NCBI GenBank assembly: GCA_016716425.1
Contig: JADJWJ010000019.1
Location: 1 to 58,021 of the forward strand
Length of the DNA: 58,021 nucleotides
Source of the DNA: Betaproteobacteria bacterium
Lineage (GTDB): Bacteria; Pseudomonadota; Gammaproteobacteria; Burkholderiales; Casimicrobiaceae
Direction: 5' to 3'
Shown: piece by piece, positions 45,140-54,402 of the stretch
Numbering within the stretch: position 1 is the first letter of the stretch
Layout of the letters: every line of letters begins with the position of its first letter
Translations under genes and position numbers: made by a program
The notes under the pieces: model-generated
What the model saw: only the letters and a program-made list of their open reading frames with translations
The model's database searches: none
What the model was told of the DNA's origin: nothing

Positions 45140-47746
45140 ATGGCCGCACCGCCGCCTCCCGTGACCGCCGCCGGCGCCGCGCCGGATGCCGCCGAGCCGC
45201 GGCTCGCGCAGTGGCGCGTGCGCCTGCGCGACGGCCGCAGCGCGCTGCGCGAGGCGTTCTTCGCCTCGCCCGATACGCCCGCGTTGCTGCGCGGCCACGC
45301 GCGCCTTGTCGACACGGTCATCCGCGGCGTTCACGCCGAGTGCCGGATGCCCGCCGACGTCGCGGTCGTAGCGGTGGGCGGCTACGGGCGCGGGCACCTG
45401 TTTCCGCACTCGGACGTCGACGTGCTGGTGCTGCTGCCGCCGGGCGAGGCGCCAGCGGCGGCGATCGAGCGCTTCTTCGCCGCGCTGTGGGACATCGGCA
45501 TCGAGCTCTCGCACGCCGTGCGCACGCTCGACGAATGCGACGCCGAGATGGCCGCCGACGTCACCGTGCGCACGAGCCTGCTCGAGAACCGGTTCCTGTG
45601 CGGCGCGCGCGCGCTGTTCCGCGAGTTCCGCCGGCGCTTCGACGCCGCGCTGGACGTCCGCGCGTTCTACGCGGCCAAGGCGCTCGAGCAGCAGCAGCGG
45701 CACCTGAAGTACCAGGACGCGATCTACAACCTCGAACCCAACGTGAAGGAGAGCCCCGGCGGCCTGCGCGACCTCGCGTCGGTGCTGTGGATCGCGCGCG
45801 CCGCCGGCCTCGGCCGCTCGTGGCGGGAACTCGCGCGCAACGGCCTCATGACCGTCGGCGAGGCGCGCGCGGTGTCGCGGCAGGAGCGCCTGATCGGCGG
45901 ACTGCGCGTGCGCCTGCACTACCTGCAGGGCCGCCGCGAGGACCGGCTGGTGTTCGACGTGCAGGGGGCGCTCGCCGGACAGCTCGGTCTCGCCGACACG
46001 CGCGCCAGACGCGCGAGCGAGCAGCTGATGCAGCGCTACTATCGGGCGGCCAAGCTCGTGAGCCAGGTCAACGCCGTGCTGCTGCACAACCTGCATGCGC
46101 GCCTGCACCCCGCCGCCACCGAACCGGTCCCGCTCGACGCCGACTTCCAGCAGGTCGACGAGCTGCTCGACGTGCGCGACCCCGGCCTCTTCGCGCGCCG
46201 GCCGCCGGCGATGCTCGACGCGTTCCTCGCGCTGCAGCGGCACCGCGAGCTGAAAGGCATGACGGCGCGCACGCTGCGCGCGCTCTGGCAGGAGCGGCAC
46301 CGGATCGACGGCGCGTTCCGGCGCGATCCGGCCAACCGCGCGCGCTTCATCGCGATGTTCCGCGCGGAGCGCGGCCTGCTGCACGAGCTGCGGCGCATGA
46401 ACCTGTACGGCATCCTCGGCGCCTACCTGCCGGTGTTCGGGCGCATCGTCGGCCAGATGCAGCACGACCTCTTCCACGTCTACACGGTGGACGAGCACAT
46501 CCTGATGGTGATCCGCAATCTGCGCCGTTTCACCGAGGCGCAGCACGCGCACGAGTACCCGCTGTGCTCGCGGCTCATCGCCGACTTCGACCGGCGCGAG
46601 GCGCTGTACGTCGCCGGCCTGTTCCACGACATCGCGAAGGGCCGCGGCGGCGACCACTCGGCGCTGGGCGCGCGCGACGCGCGGCGGTTCTGCCGCGAGC
46701 ACGGGATGTCGGCCGAGGACACCGAGCTCGCCGCGTGGCTCGTCGCCGACCACCTCGTCATGTCGTCCACCGCGCAGAAGCAGGACCTGTCGAACCCGGA
46801 CGTGATCGCCGCCTTCGCGGCGCGCGTCGGCACCGAGCGGCGCCTCACGGCGCTGTACCTGCTCACGGTCGCCGACATCCGCGGGACGAGCCCCAAGGTG
46901 TGGAACAACTGGAAGGGCAAGCTGCTGGAGGACCTCTACCATGCGACGCGCGCCGTGCTGGCGGGCACGGCCGCGACCGCGACGATCACCGACAGCATCG
47001 ACGCGCGGCGGGCGGAGGCGCACCGCCTGCTGCGCCTGTACGCGGTGCCGGACGGGGCTGAAGGTGCGCTGTGGCGGCACCTCGACACGCCGTACTTCCA
47101 GCGGCACTCGGCCGAGGAGATCGCGTGGCACGCGCGCCACCTGTACTGGCGCGTCGACCGCACCGAGCCCGTGGTGAAGGCGCGCCTCGCGCGCGACGGC
47201 GCCGGCATGCAGGTGCTCGTGTACCTGCCCGACCAGAAGGAGCTCTTCGCGCGCATCTGCGGCTACTTCGGCCGGGCCGGCCTGTCGATCCTCGAGGCGA
47301 AGATCCACACGACGCGCGGCGGCTGGGCGCTCGACACCTTCGCGCTGAACGACCCGGCGCAATCCGGCGCGTCGTATCGCGACACGCTGCAGCTCGTGGA
47401 GTTCGAGCTGACGCGCCTCCTGACCGAGCAGCCGCCGCTCAGCCCCCCGGGCGAGGGCCGCCTGCCGCGGCAATTGAAGCACTTCCCGCTCACCCCCGAC
47501 GTCCAGATCTTCCCCGACGACAAGGGCACGCACTACATCCTGGAGATCGTCGCCGGCGACCGGCCCGGCCTGCTCGCGCGGATCGCCTGGACGCTGGCCC
47601 GCGCGAACATCAACGTCGTCAGCGCCAAGATCAACACGCTGGGCGAGCGCGCCGAGGACGTGTTCCTGGTCGACGGCGCGCGGCTGCACGACGAGCAGGC
47701 GCTGCTGCGGCTCGAAACCTCACTCTACGATCAACTGAAAACCTAG
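45140..47746 (+). CDS. glnD: Bifunctional PII uridylyltransferase / uridylyl-removing enzyme
   Basis: GlnD senses glutamine and modifies PII proteins. The 868 residues carry the whole set. The nucleotidyltransferase motif GGYGRGHLFPHSDVDVLVLL is near 79-98. The uridylyltransferase-type linker includes KESPGGLRDLASVLWIAR. The HD domain, AGLFHDIAKGRGGDHSALG, is near 493. Two C-terminal ACT domains that bind glutamine follow (VLVYLPDQKELFARICGYFG, and LEIVAGDRPGLLARIAWTLA). The start ATG at 45140 is preceded by CGCGG rather than a good ribosome site, which suggests coupling to map. Confidence 0.96.
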   Translation: MAAPPPPVTAAGAAPDAAEPRLAQWRVRLRDGRSALREAFFASPDTPALLRGHARLVDTVIRGVHAECRMPADVAVVAVGGYGRGHLFPHSDVDVLVLLPPGEAPAAAIERFFAALWDIGIELSHAVRTLDECDAEMAADVTVRTSLLENRFLCGARALFREFRRRFDAALDVRAFYAAKALEQQQRHLKYQDAIYNLEPNVKESPGGLRDLASVLWIARAAGLGRSWRELARNGLMTVGEARAVSRQERLIGGLRVRLHYLQGRREDRLVFDVQGALAGQLGLADTRARRASEQLMQRYYRAAKLVSQVNAVLLHNLHARLHPAATEPVPLDADFQQVDELLDVRDPGLFARRPPAMLDAFLALQRHRELKGMTARTLRALWQERHRIDGAFRRDPANRARFIAMFRAERGLLHELRRMNLYGILGAYLPVFGRIVGQMQHDLFHVYTVDEHILMVIRNLRRFTEAQHAHEYPLCSRLIADFDRREALYVAGLFHDIAKGRGGDHSALGARDARRFCREHGMSAEDTELAAWLVADHLVMSSTAQKQDLSNPDVIAAFAARVGTERRLTALYLLTVADIRGTSPKVWNNWKGKLLEDLYHATRAVLAGTAATATITDSIDARRAEAHRLLRLYAVPDGAEGALWRHLDTPYFQRHSAEEIAWHARHLYWRVDRTEPVVKARLARDGAGMQVLVYLPDQKELFARICGYFGRAGLSILEAKIHTTRGGWALDTFALNDPAQSGASYRDTLQLVEFELTRLLTEQPPLSPPGEGRLPRQLKHFPLTPDVQIFPDDKGTHYILEIVAGDRPGLLARIAWTLARANINVVSAKINTLGERAEDVFLVDGARLHDEQALLRLETSLYDQLKT

Positions 47747-47750
47747 AGTC

Positions 47751-47769
47751 GGGCCGGCCGCGCCGGCCC
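47751..47769. terminator. Stem-loop between converging glnD and def
   Basis: GGGCCGGC and GCCGGCCC pair with a CGC loop, five bases after the glnD stop. Converging genes flank it. No T-run follows on either side, so termination is plausible but not certain. Confidence 0.5.
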
Positions 47770-47790
47770 GTGTCCATCGGACGTTTTCCG

Positions 47791-48321
47791 CTATTCGTCG
47801 GCGCCGGCGAGTTCCGGAAACAACACTTCGGCGAAACCGAACTTGCGCATGTCGCGGATGCGCATCGGGTATAGGATCCCGTCCAGGTGGTCGCACTCGT
47901 GCTGGACGACGCGCGCGTGGAAGTCGTCGACCTCGCGCGCGATGCGCCGCCCCGCCGGATCGAAGCCTTCGTAGCGCAGCCGCGTGAATCGCGGCACGAC
48001 GCCGCGGAAGCCGGGCACCGACAGGCAGCCCTCCCAGCCGTCCTCCTCGTCGTCGGCGAGCGGCGTCAGCACCGGGTTGACGAGCTCGGTGTAGGGCACC
48101 GGCGGCGCGTCCGGGTACCGCGGGTTGGCCTCCATGCCGAAGATCACCACGCGCAGCGGCACGCCGATCTGCGGCGCCGCGAGGCCCGCGCCGTCGTGCG
48201 CGCGCATCGTGTCGCGCATGTCGGCGAGCAGCGCCGCCAACTCCGGCGTGCCGAAACGCTCGACCGCGCGCGACGGCACGAGCAGCCGGGGATCGCCCAT
48301 GCGCAGGATGGCGTGGATCAC
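47791..48321 (-). CDS. def: Peptide deformylase
   Basis: Deformylase removes the formyl group from nascent proteins. The 176 residues from a GTG at 48321 contain all three motifs: GAGLAAPQIGVPLRV near 45, EGCLSVPGFRG near 96 with the metal Cys, and VVQHECDHLDGILYPMRIRD near 138 with the two His. The GTG overlaps the stop of the phosphorylase gene upstream, so the pair is coupled. Many betaproteobacteria have a second def elsewhere near fmt; this one is the accessory copy type found apart from fmt. Confidence 0.94.
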   Translation of the reverse strand: MIHAILRMGDPRLLVPSRAVERFGTPELAALLADMRDTMRAHDGAGLAAPQIGVPLRVVIFGMEANPRYPDAPPVPYTELVNPVLTPLADDEEDGWEGCLSVPGFRGVVPRFTRLRYEGFDPAGRRIAREVDDFHARVVQHECDHLDGILYPMRIRDMRKFGFAEVLFPELAGADE

Positions 48322-49067
48322 GGTGCGGTGCCGATGCGCGGCGCGACGTGGTCGAGCAACGCGCGCACACGGTCCATCCCGGACTCGAGCACGCGCGCGA
48401 TGCCTTCCATCGAGACCTGCGCGGCGCTGTCGCCGCGCCCGGCCGCGTGGTTGACGACGACACAGATCGCGCAGTACGGCAGTCCCGCCTCGCGCGCGAG
48501 CGCGGCCTCGGGCATGCCGGTCATGCCGACGAGCGTCGCCCCGTCGCGGTCCAGCCGGTCGATCTCGGCCGCCGTCTCCAGGCGCGGGCCGTTGACGGCG
48601 CCGTAGACGCCGCCGTCGGCGAGCGCGATGCCTGCTGCCGCCGCGGCGGCGAGGCAGTGCGCGCGCAGCTCCGGCGAATACGGGTGCGTGAAGTCGGCGT
48701 GCACGACGCTGCCCTCGCCGCCGTCGAAGAACGTCGCCTCGCGGCCGGACGTGTAGTCGATCAGCTGGTGCGGCAGCACGAGGTCGCCGGGCAGGCAGCC
48801 GCGGATGCCGCCCACCGACGCGACGGCGATCACCGCGGAGGCGCCCTTCTCCTTCAAGGCCCACAGGTTGGCGCGGTAGTTGACGCGGTGCGGCGGGATC
48901 GTGTGGCCGTGACCGTGCCGCGCGAGGAACACCGCGTCGCGGCCGGCGATCTGCCCGAACAGCAGCGTCGACGACGGGTCGCCGTAGGGCGTGCGGACGA
49001 CCTCGCGGTGGGCCACCGCGAGCGTCGAGAGCCGGGTCAGGCCGCTACCTCCGATGATGGCGAGCAT
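48318..49067 (-). CDS. mtnP: S-methyl-5'-thioinosine (or thioadenosine) phosphorylase
   Basis: A 249-residue purine-nucleoside phosphorylase of the MTAP/MTIP group. Motifs are AIIGGSGLTRL at the N-terminus (phosphate loop), FLARHGHGHTIPPHRVNYRA near 47, AVASVGGIRGCLPGDLVLP near 81, GPRLETAAEI near 160 and VGMTGMPEAALAREAGL near 180. The TGMPEA form and NHAAGRG fit the methylthioinosine-specific branch known from Pseudomonas better than the adenosine form. A matching deaminase lies at 36366-37697. The ATG at 49067 is a good start. Confidence 0.88.
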   Translation of the reverse strand: MLAIIGGSGLTRLSTLAVAHREVVRTPYGDPSSTLLFGQIAGRDAVFLARHGHGHTIPPHRVNYRANLWALKEKGASAVIAVASVGGIRGCLPGDLVLPHQLIDYTSGREATFFDGGEGSVVHADFTHPYSPELRAHCLAAAAAAGIALADGGVYGAVNGPRLETAAEIDRLDRDGATLVGMTGMPEAALAREAGLPYCAICVVVNHAAGRGDSAAQVSMEGIARVLESGMDRVRALLDHVAPRIGTAP

Positions 49068-49194
49068 GGAACTTGCTTGATTTGCCTTGGGTTTGCGTGC
49101 GGGACGCGGCCACCGCCGCGCGGGCGCCTGCGACAGGCCCGTGGCCGACGCCGGCCCGGCCCTCCGGGCCGCGCGATCGCCGTGGTGGAAAGCG

Positions 49195-49225
49195 CCGACA
49201 ATTCATGACATTATCATGGAATCCG
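49195..49225 (-). promoter_or_regulatory. Possible mtnP promoter in an imperfect palindrome
   Basis: The gap between mtnP and pilU (49068-49312, 245 bases) is mostly GC-rich and featureless, except for ATTCATGA-CATTA-TCATGGAAT. Read on the minus strand it holds GATAAT (complement of 49210-49215), a possible -10 for mtnP. No -35 is clear. Confidence 0.3.
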
Positions 49226-49312
49226 GCGACATTCCGTGAATGACGGATCCGGCCGGCATTCTACCGGGTCAGGCGGGCCGCGCCGCACGCCGGCCACGAC
49301 GAAGGGGGCTCG

Positions 49313-50485
49313 ATGTACCTCGATCGCTTGTTCAAGCTGATGGCCGAGAAGCAGGCCTCCGACCTCTTCATCTCGTGCGGAGCGCCGATCAACATCAAGG
49401 TCAACGGCGTCGTGCAGCCGGTGTCCACGCAGCCGATGGACGTCGACACCGTGCGGCGCATCGCGTACGAGCTCATGAACAAGGAGCAGGCGCGCGAGTT
49501 CGAGAACACGATGGAGATGAACCTGTCGCACCTCGACCGGTCCGTCGGCAACTTCCGCGTCAACGTGTTCCGCCAGCGCGGCACGATCTCGCTGGTGATC
49601 CGGTACGTGCGCAGCAACGTGCCCCCGTTCGAGCAGCTGAAGCTGCCGTCGGTGCTGCTCGACCTCGTCGTCGAGAAGCGTGGCCTGGTGCTCGTGGCGG
49701 GCGCCACCGGCTCGGGCAAGTCGACCACGCTGGCGGCGATGATCGACCACCGCAACATGAACAAGCCGGGCCACATCCTGACGATCGAGGACCCGATCGA
49801 GTACCTGTTCGAGCACAAGCAGAGCCTCGTCAACCAGCGCGAGATCGGCGTGGACACCGGCAGCTACAACGCCGCGCTGCAGAACGCGCTGCGCGAGGCG
49901 CCCGACCTCATCATGATCGGCGAGGTCCGCGACAAGGAGACGATGCAGTCGGCGCTGCTGCACACGCTGACGGGGCACCTGTGCCTGACGACCATCCACG
50001 CGAACAACAGCTACCACGCGCTGTCGCGGATCATCAACCTCTTCCCCTACGACGCGCGCTCGGCGGTGCTGTCCGACCTGTCGATCGGTCTGCGCGCGAT
50101 CATCTGCCAGCGCCTCGTCCGCAACGTCAACGGCGAGCAGCAGCCGGCGGTCGAGATCCTGCTCAACACGTCGCTGATCGCCGAGCTCGTCAAGAGCGGC
50201 GAGTTCGCCCAGATCAAGGAAGCGATGGAGCAGTCGCTGTACCCGGGATCGCAGACGTTCGAACAGGCGCTGTGCCGCCTCTACCTCGACGGCGTCATCA
50301 CGTACGACGAGGCAATGATCGCGTCCGACTCGCCGACCAACCTCGCCTGGCAGATCAACCAGAGCAGCCCGACGGCGCGCGTCGCGTCGCTCGAGTCGTC
50401 CGAGGACGCGGCCGAGCGCAAGCCGGCCACTGCCGATTTCACGTCGATGACGATCAACACGGAGCTGCTCGACCGCGCGCACTGA
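49313..50485 (+). CDS. pilU: Type IV pilus retraction ATPase PilU
   Basis: PilU helps PilT retract type IV pili. The 390 residues contain an N-terminal PAS-like part (ASDLFISCGAPINIKVNG), Walker A VAGATGSGKSTTLAAMID near 136, the Asp box TIEDPIEYLFEHKQ, Walker B EAPDLIMIGEVRD near 200, and the His box LTGHLCLTTIHANN. The end (SMTINTELLDRAH) is longer than in PilT, which with the sequence favours PilU. A strong AAGGGGG site lies five bases before the ATG. No pilT or other pilus gene is next to it; dapE follows after 161 bases without a gene. Confidence 0.9.
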   Translation: MYLDRLFKLMAEKQASDLFISCGAPINIKVNGVVQPVSTQPMDVDTVRRIAYELMNKEQAREFENTMEMNLSHLDRSVGNFRVNVFRQRGTISLVIRYVRSNVPPFEQLKLPSVLLDLVVEKRGLVLVAGATGSGKSTTLAAMIDHRNMNKPGHILTIEDPIEYLFEHKQSLVNQREIGVDTGSYNAALQNALREAPDLIMIGEVRDKETMQSALLHTLTGHLCLTTIHANNSYHALSRIINLFPYDARSAVLSDLSIGLRAIICQRLVRNVNGEQQPAVEILLNTSLIAELVKSGEFAQIKEAMEQSLYPGSQTFEQALCRLYLDGVITYDEAMIASDSPTNLAWQINQSSPTARVASLESSEDAAERKPATADFTSMTINTELLDRAH

Positions 50486-50646
50486 CGGGTTCGGAGCCGA
50501 CTCGCCCCTGCACGGCGGCGGCGAACCGCGAGCCTCGTCGCCCGCGCCCGCCCGGATCGCAGCGGGCCTTTAGGGGGAACGGCGACGAACTTCGAGCGCA
50601 TCGGTGGATAATGCAGGTCCGCCCCGAGATTCGTCGCCGACCCCTG

Positions 50647-51801
50647 ATGGACGCCGCCGCCCGGCCCACGCTGGCCCTCACGCGCGAGCTGATCGCGCTG
50701 CGCTCGCTCACGCCCGACGATGCAGGCTGCCAGGCGCTGCTGCAGCGGCGGCTGGGTCCGCTCGGCTTCGCGTGCGAGACGCTCGCGTCCGCCGGCGTCA
50801 CCAACCTGTGGGCGCGGCGGGGCACGGCGCGGCCGGTCGTGTGCTTTGCCGGCCACACCGACGTGGTCCCGCCGGGGCCGCTCGCCGACTGGCACTCCGA
50901 CCCCTTCGCGCCCGTCGAGCGCGACGGCTGCCTCTACGGCCGCGGCAGCGCCGACATGAAGTCGTCGCTGGCCGCGTTCGTCATCGCCATCGAGCGCTTC
51001 CTCGCCGACCGGCCGGACGCCGGGGGCTCCATCGCGCTGCTCGTCACTTCCGACGAGGAAGGCCCGGCGACCGACGGCACCGTCAAGGTCGTCGAGCGAC
51101 TCGCGGCGCGCGGGGAGCGCCTCGACTACTGCGTGGTCGGCGAGCCGTCCTCGGTGGCCACGCTCGGCGACACGATCAAGAACGGTCGCCGCGGCTCGCT
51201 GTCCGGCACGCTGACCGTGAAAGGCGTGCAGGGCCACGTCGCGTATCCGGAACGCGCGCGCAACCCGATCCACCTCGTGGCACCCGTGCTGGCCGAGCTC
51301 GCCGCCACCGAGTGGGACCGCGGCGACGCGTACTTCCCGCCGACGACATGGCAGTGTTCGAACATCCATGCCGGCACCGGCGCCACCAACGTGATCCCCG
51401 GCGCGCTCGAAGTCACGTTCAACTTCCGCCATTCGCCGGCAAGCCCGCGGACGTCGCTGCAGCAGCGCTTCGAGGCGATCCTGCGCCGGCACGGGCTCGA
51501 CTACGACCTCGCGTGGACCGGCTGGGGGAAGCCCTTCCTGACGCCGCGCGGCCCGCTGGTCGAAGCCACCGCCCAGGCGATCCATGCCGTCACCGGCACG
51601 ACGACGCAGCTGTCGTGCACCGGCGGCACGTCGGACGGGCGGTTCATCGCCGACATCTGCGACGAGCTGGTCGAGCTGGGCCCGGTCAACGCGACGATCC
51701 ACAAGGTCGACGAGCACGTGCGCATCGCCGACCTGGAGCCGCTGTCGGCGATCTACCGCGGCATACTCGAGCGGCTGCTGCCCGCGCAGGAGCGGCGATG
51801 A
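50647..51801 (+). CDS. dapE: Succinyl-diaminopimelate desuccinylase
   Basis: DapE removes succinyl to give LL-diaminopimelate. The 384 residues contain the two-metal M20 peptidase core. FAGHTDVVPPGPLADWHSDP near 70 has the metal His and Asp. GRGSADMKSSLAAF near 100 has the bridging Asp. TSDEEGPATDGT near 135 holds the catalytic Glu pair. HKVDEHVRI near the end has the last His. The ATG at 50647 is the first good start. The stop overlaps the prmB start (ATGA). Confidence 0.95.
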   Translation: MDAAARPTLALTRELIALRSLTPDDAGCQALLQRRLGPLGFACETLASAGVTNLWARRGTARPVVCFAGHTDVVPPGPLADWHSDPFAPVERDGCLYGRGSADMKSSLAAFVIAIERFLADRPDAGGSIALLVTSDEEGPATDGTVKVVERLAARGERLDYCVVGEPSSVATLGDTIKNGRRGSLSGTLTVKGVQGHVAYPERARNPIHLVAPVLAELAATEWDRGDAYFPPTTWQCSNIHAGTGATNVIPGALEVTFNFRHSPASPRTSLQQRFEAILRRHGLDYDLAWTGWGKPFLTPRGPLVEATAQAIHAVTGTTTQLSCTGGTSDGRFIADICDELVELGPVNATIHKVDEHVRIADLEPLSAIYRGILERLLPAQERR

Positions 51802-52700
51802 GCGGCATCCCCACGGCGGAACTCGAAACGCTGCGCGACTGGCTGCGCTACGCCGTCACCCGCTGCAACGAGGCGAAGCTCGCGTTCGGGCACGGCAGCG
51901 GCGACGCCTGGGACGAGGCGGTCTACCTGCTGCTGCACGGCCTGCACCTGCCGCTCGACCGGCTGGAGCCGTTCCTCGACGCGCGGCTCACGCAAGGCGA
52001 GCGGCAGGCGCTCGCGCACCTGCTCGCACGGCGCATCGACGACCGCGTGCCCGCCGCGTACCTGACGCACGAGGCGTGGCTCGGCGACTTCCGCTTCTAC
52101 GTCGACGAGCGCGTGATCATCCCGCGCTCCTTCATCGCGGAGCTGCTGCCGGGCGGAATCGAACCCTGGGTCGGGCCGTCCGATCGCGTGCGTTCGGCGC
52201 TCGACATGTGCACGGGCTCGGGCTGCCTCGCCATCCTGCTCGCGCACGCGTATCCGGAGGCCGACGTCGACGCCGTCGACATCTCGACGGAGGCGCTGAC
52301 GGTCGCGCAGCGCAACGTCAGCGACTACGGCCTCGCCGACCGCGTCAACCTGATCCGGTCCGACCTCTTCGCCAACCTGCCCGAGAAGAACTACGACCTC
52401 ATCATCAGCAACCCGCCGTACGTGACGGGCACCGCGATGGAGGCGCTGCCGGCGGAGTACCGGCACGAGCCGCGGATGGCGCTGGCCGGCGGCGACGACG
52501 GGCTCGACGCCGTGCGCGTGCTGATCAAGGAGGCGCCGCGCTACATGAACCACGGCGGCACGCTGGTCGTCGAGATCGGCCACAACCGCGCCGCTGCCGA
52601 AACCGCATTTCCGCGCCTGCCGATGGTCTGGCTGCCCGCGGCCGGCGCCGACGACGCCGTGTTCCTGGTCAAGCGCGAGGACCTGGTGGCCGGCCGCTGA
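51798..52700 (+). CDS. prmB: Ribosomal protein L3 N5-glutamine methyltransferase
   Basis: PrmB methylates a Gln of ribosomal protein L3. The 300 residues have a helical N-terminal domain (LRDWLRYAVTRCNEAKLAFG and similar), typical of PrmB rather than PrmC. The SAM motif DMCTGSGCLAILLAHAYPEA is near 136 and the substrate-binding ISNPPYVTGTAMEALP near 200. The NPPY motif is intact. The ATG overlaps the dapE stop, so it is co-translated. Confidence 0.94.
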   Translation: MSGIPTAELETLRDWLRYAVTRCNEAKLAFGHGSGDAWDEAVYLLLHGLHLPLDRLEPFLDARLTQGERQALAHLLARRIDDRVPAAYLTHEAWLGDFRFYVDERVIIPRSFIAELLPGGIEPWVGPSDRVRSALDMCTGSGCLAILLAHAYPEADVDAVDISTEALTVAQRNVSDYGLADRVNLIRSDLFANLPEKNYDLIISNPPYVTGTAMEALPAEYRHEPRMALAGGDDGLDAVRVLIKEAPRYMNHGGTLVVEIGHNRAAAETAFPRLPMVWLPAAGADDAVFLVKREDLVAGR

Positions 52701-52713
52701 CGGCCGGCGCCGC

Positions 52714-54402
52714 GTGGCGATGACCGAGCGCCCGGGCGGCGAGATCCTGGTCGCGAGCCTGCTCGCGCAGGGCGCGAGGCTCGCGTTCGGCGTGCCCGGC
52801 GAGTCGTATCTGGCCGTGCTGGACGCGCTGCACGACGTGCGCGATCGCCTGCGCTTCGTCGTGTGTCGGCAGGAAGGCGGCGCTGCGTACATGGCCGAGG
52901 CGTTCGGCAAGCTCACCGGCACGCCCGGCCTCGCGTTCGTCACCCGCGGACCGGGCGCGGCAAACGCCGCGATCGGCATCCACACGGCCGCGCAGGATTC
53001 GACACCGATGATCGTGTTCGTCGGCCAGGTCGGCGGCGACATGGTCGACCGCGAGGCGTTCCAGGAAGTCGACTACCGGCGGATGTTCGGCGGCGTGGCC
53101 AAGTGGGCGGCGCAGATCGACCGCGCCGAGCGCATCCCCGAGTACGTCGCGCACGCGTACCGGCTCGCGATGTCCGGGCGCCCGGGGCCGGTCGTGCTCG
53201 CGCTGCCGGAGGACGTGCTGACGGCGCGCGCCGCGTGCGCGGATCCGCCGCGCGTCGCGGCGGTGCCCGCGGCGCCCGCGGACGCCGACATCGCCGCGGC
53301 GCGCGCGCTGCTGGCCGACGCGCAAGCGCCGCTGGTGCTTGTCGGCGGCAGCCGCTGGGACGAGGACGCGTGCGCGGCGCTTGCCGCTTTCGCCGAGACG
53401 CAGGGCCTTCCCGTAGCGGCCGCGTTTCGCCGACAGGACCTCTTCGACAACCGGCACCCGCATTACGCGGGCGACGTCGGCATCGCCGTCAATCCGCGGC
53501 TCGCCGCGCGCGTCCGCGACGCCGACGTGCTGCTGGTGATCGGCGAACGGCTGGGCGAGATGACGACGGGCGGCTACACGCTGGTCGCGGCGCCGGTGCC
53601 GCGCCAGCGGCTCGTCCACGTCCATCCGTCGCCGGACGAGCTGGGCCGCGTGTACCAGCCGGCGTTGCCGATCTGCGCCACGCCGGGGGCGTTTCTCGCC
53701 GCGATGAACGCGCAGCCACCGGTCGCGCCCGATCGGTGGCGTGCGCACACGCGCGCGATCAACGACGACTTCGCCGCGTGGCGTGCGCCACGGCCGGTCC
53801 CCGGCGCGGTCGACCTGTGGCGCATCGTGCACTGGCTCGACGAGCGCCTGCCCGCCGACGCCATCGTCACCAACGGCGCCGGCAACTACACGACGTGGCT
53901 GCACCGGCTCTACCGCTACCGCGGGCTGCACGCGCAGCTCGCGCCGTATTCAGGGGCGATGGGCTACGCGGTGCCCGCGGCCATCGCCGCGAAAGCCGTG
54001 CACCCGGCACGCACGGTGGTATCGTGGAACGGCGACGGCTGCTTCCTGATGAACGGGCAGGAGCTTGCCACCGCGGTCCAGCACAGTCTCGCCGTCCTGT
54101 TCGTCGTGATCGACAACGGCATGTACGGAACGATCCGCATGCACCAGGAACGCAACTACCCCGCGCGCGTGTCGGGGACCGACCTCGTGAACCCGGACTT
54201 CGCGGCGCTCGCGCGCGCGTACGGCGCGCACGGCGAGACGGTGCTGCGCACGGAGGAATTCGCGCCCGCGTTCGAGCGCGCGCTGGCGGCCGGACGCCCG
54301 GCCCTCGTCCACGTGAAGGCCGATCCGCAGGCGCTGACGATGGGCGCGTCGCTCGCCGCGCTGCGCGCGCAGGGCGAGGCCGCACGGCCCGGCGGCCGCT
54401 AG
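52714..54402 (+). CDS. ThDP-dependent enzyme (acetolactate synthase-like)
   Basis: A 562-residue protein from a GTG at 52714 (ATG at 52720 is equally possible). It has the three-domain fold of the acetolactate synthase/benzoylformate decarboxylase superfamily. The ThDP-activating Glu is in RQEGGAAYMAEAFGKLTG near 52. The central domain lies at about 190-330. The cofactor motif GDGCFLMNGQELATAVQHSL is near 440. It lacks a small regulatory subunit neighbour, and residues typical of true IlvB are not obvious. Substrate unknown. It could be transcribed from prmB, 13 bases away. Confidence 0.8.
   Translation: MAMTERPGGEILVASLLAQGARLAFGVPGESYLAVLDALHDVRDRLRFVVCRQEGGAAYMAEAFGKLTGTPGLAFVTRGPGAANAAIGIHTAAQDSTPMIVFVGQVGGDMVDREAFQEVDYRRMFGGVAKWAAQIDRAERIPEYVAHAYRLAMSGRPGPVVLALPEDVLTARAACADPPRVAAVPAAPADADIAAARALLADAQAPLVLVGGSRWDEDACAALAAFAETQGLPVAAAFRRQDLFDNRHPHYAGDVGIAVNPRLAARVRDADVLLVIGERLGEMTTGGYTLVAAPVPRQRLVHVHPSPDELGRVYQPALPICATPGAFLAAMNAQPPVAPDRWRAHTRAINDDFAAWRAPRPVPGAVDLWRIVHWLDERLPADAIVTNGAGNYTTWLHRLYRYRGLHAQLAPYSGAMGYAVPAAIAAKAVHPARTVVSWNGDGCFLMNGQELATAVQHSLAVLFVVIDNGMYGTIRMHQERNYPARVSGTDLVNPDFAALARAYGAHGETVLRTEEFAPAFERALAAGRPALVHVKADPQALTMGASLAALRAQGEAARPGGR

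Noticed and set aside
44162..47689. An 1175-codon minus-strand frame opposite map and glnD
   Set aside because: Map and GlnD are certain from their catalytic motifs; the antisense translation is His/Arg/Asp-rich, as expected of codon-bias shadows.
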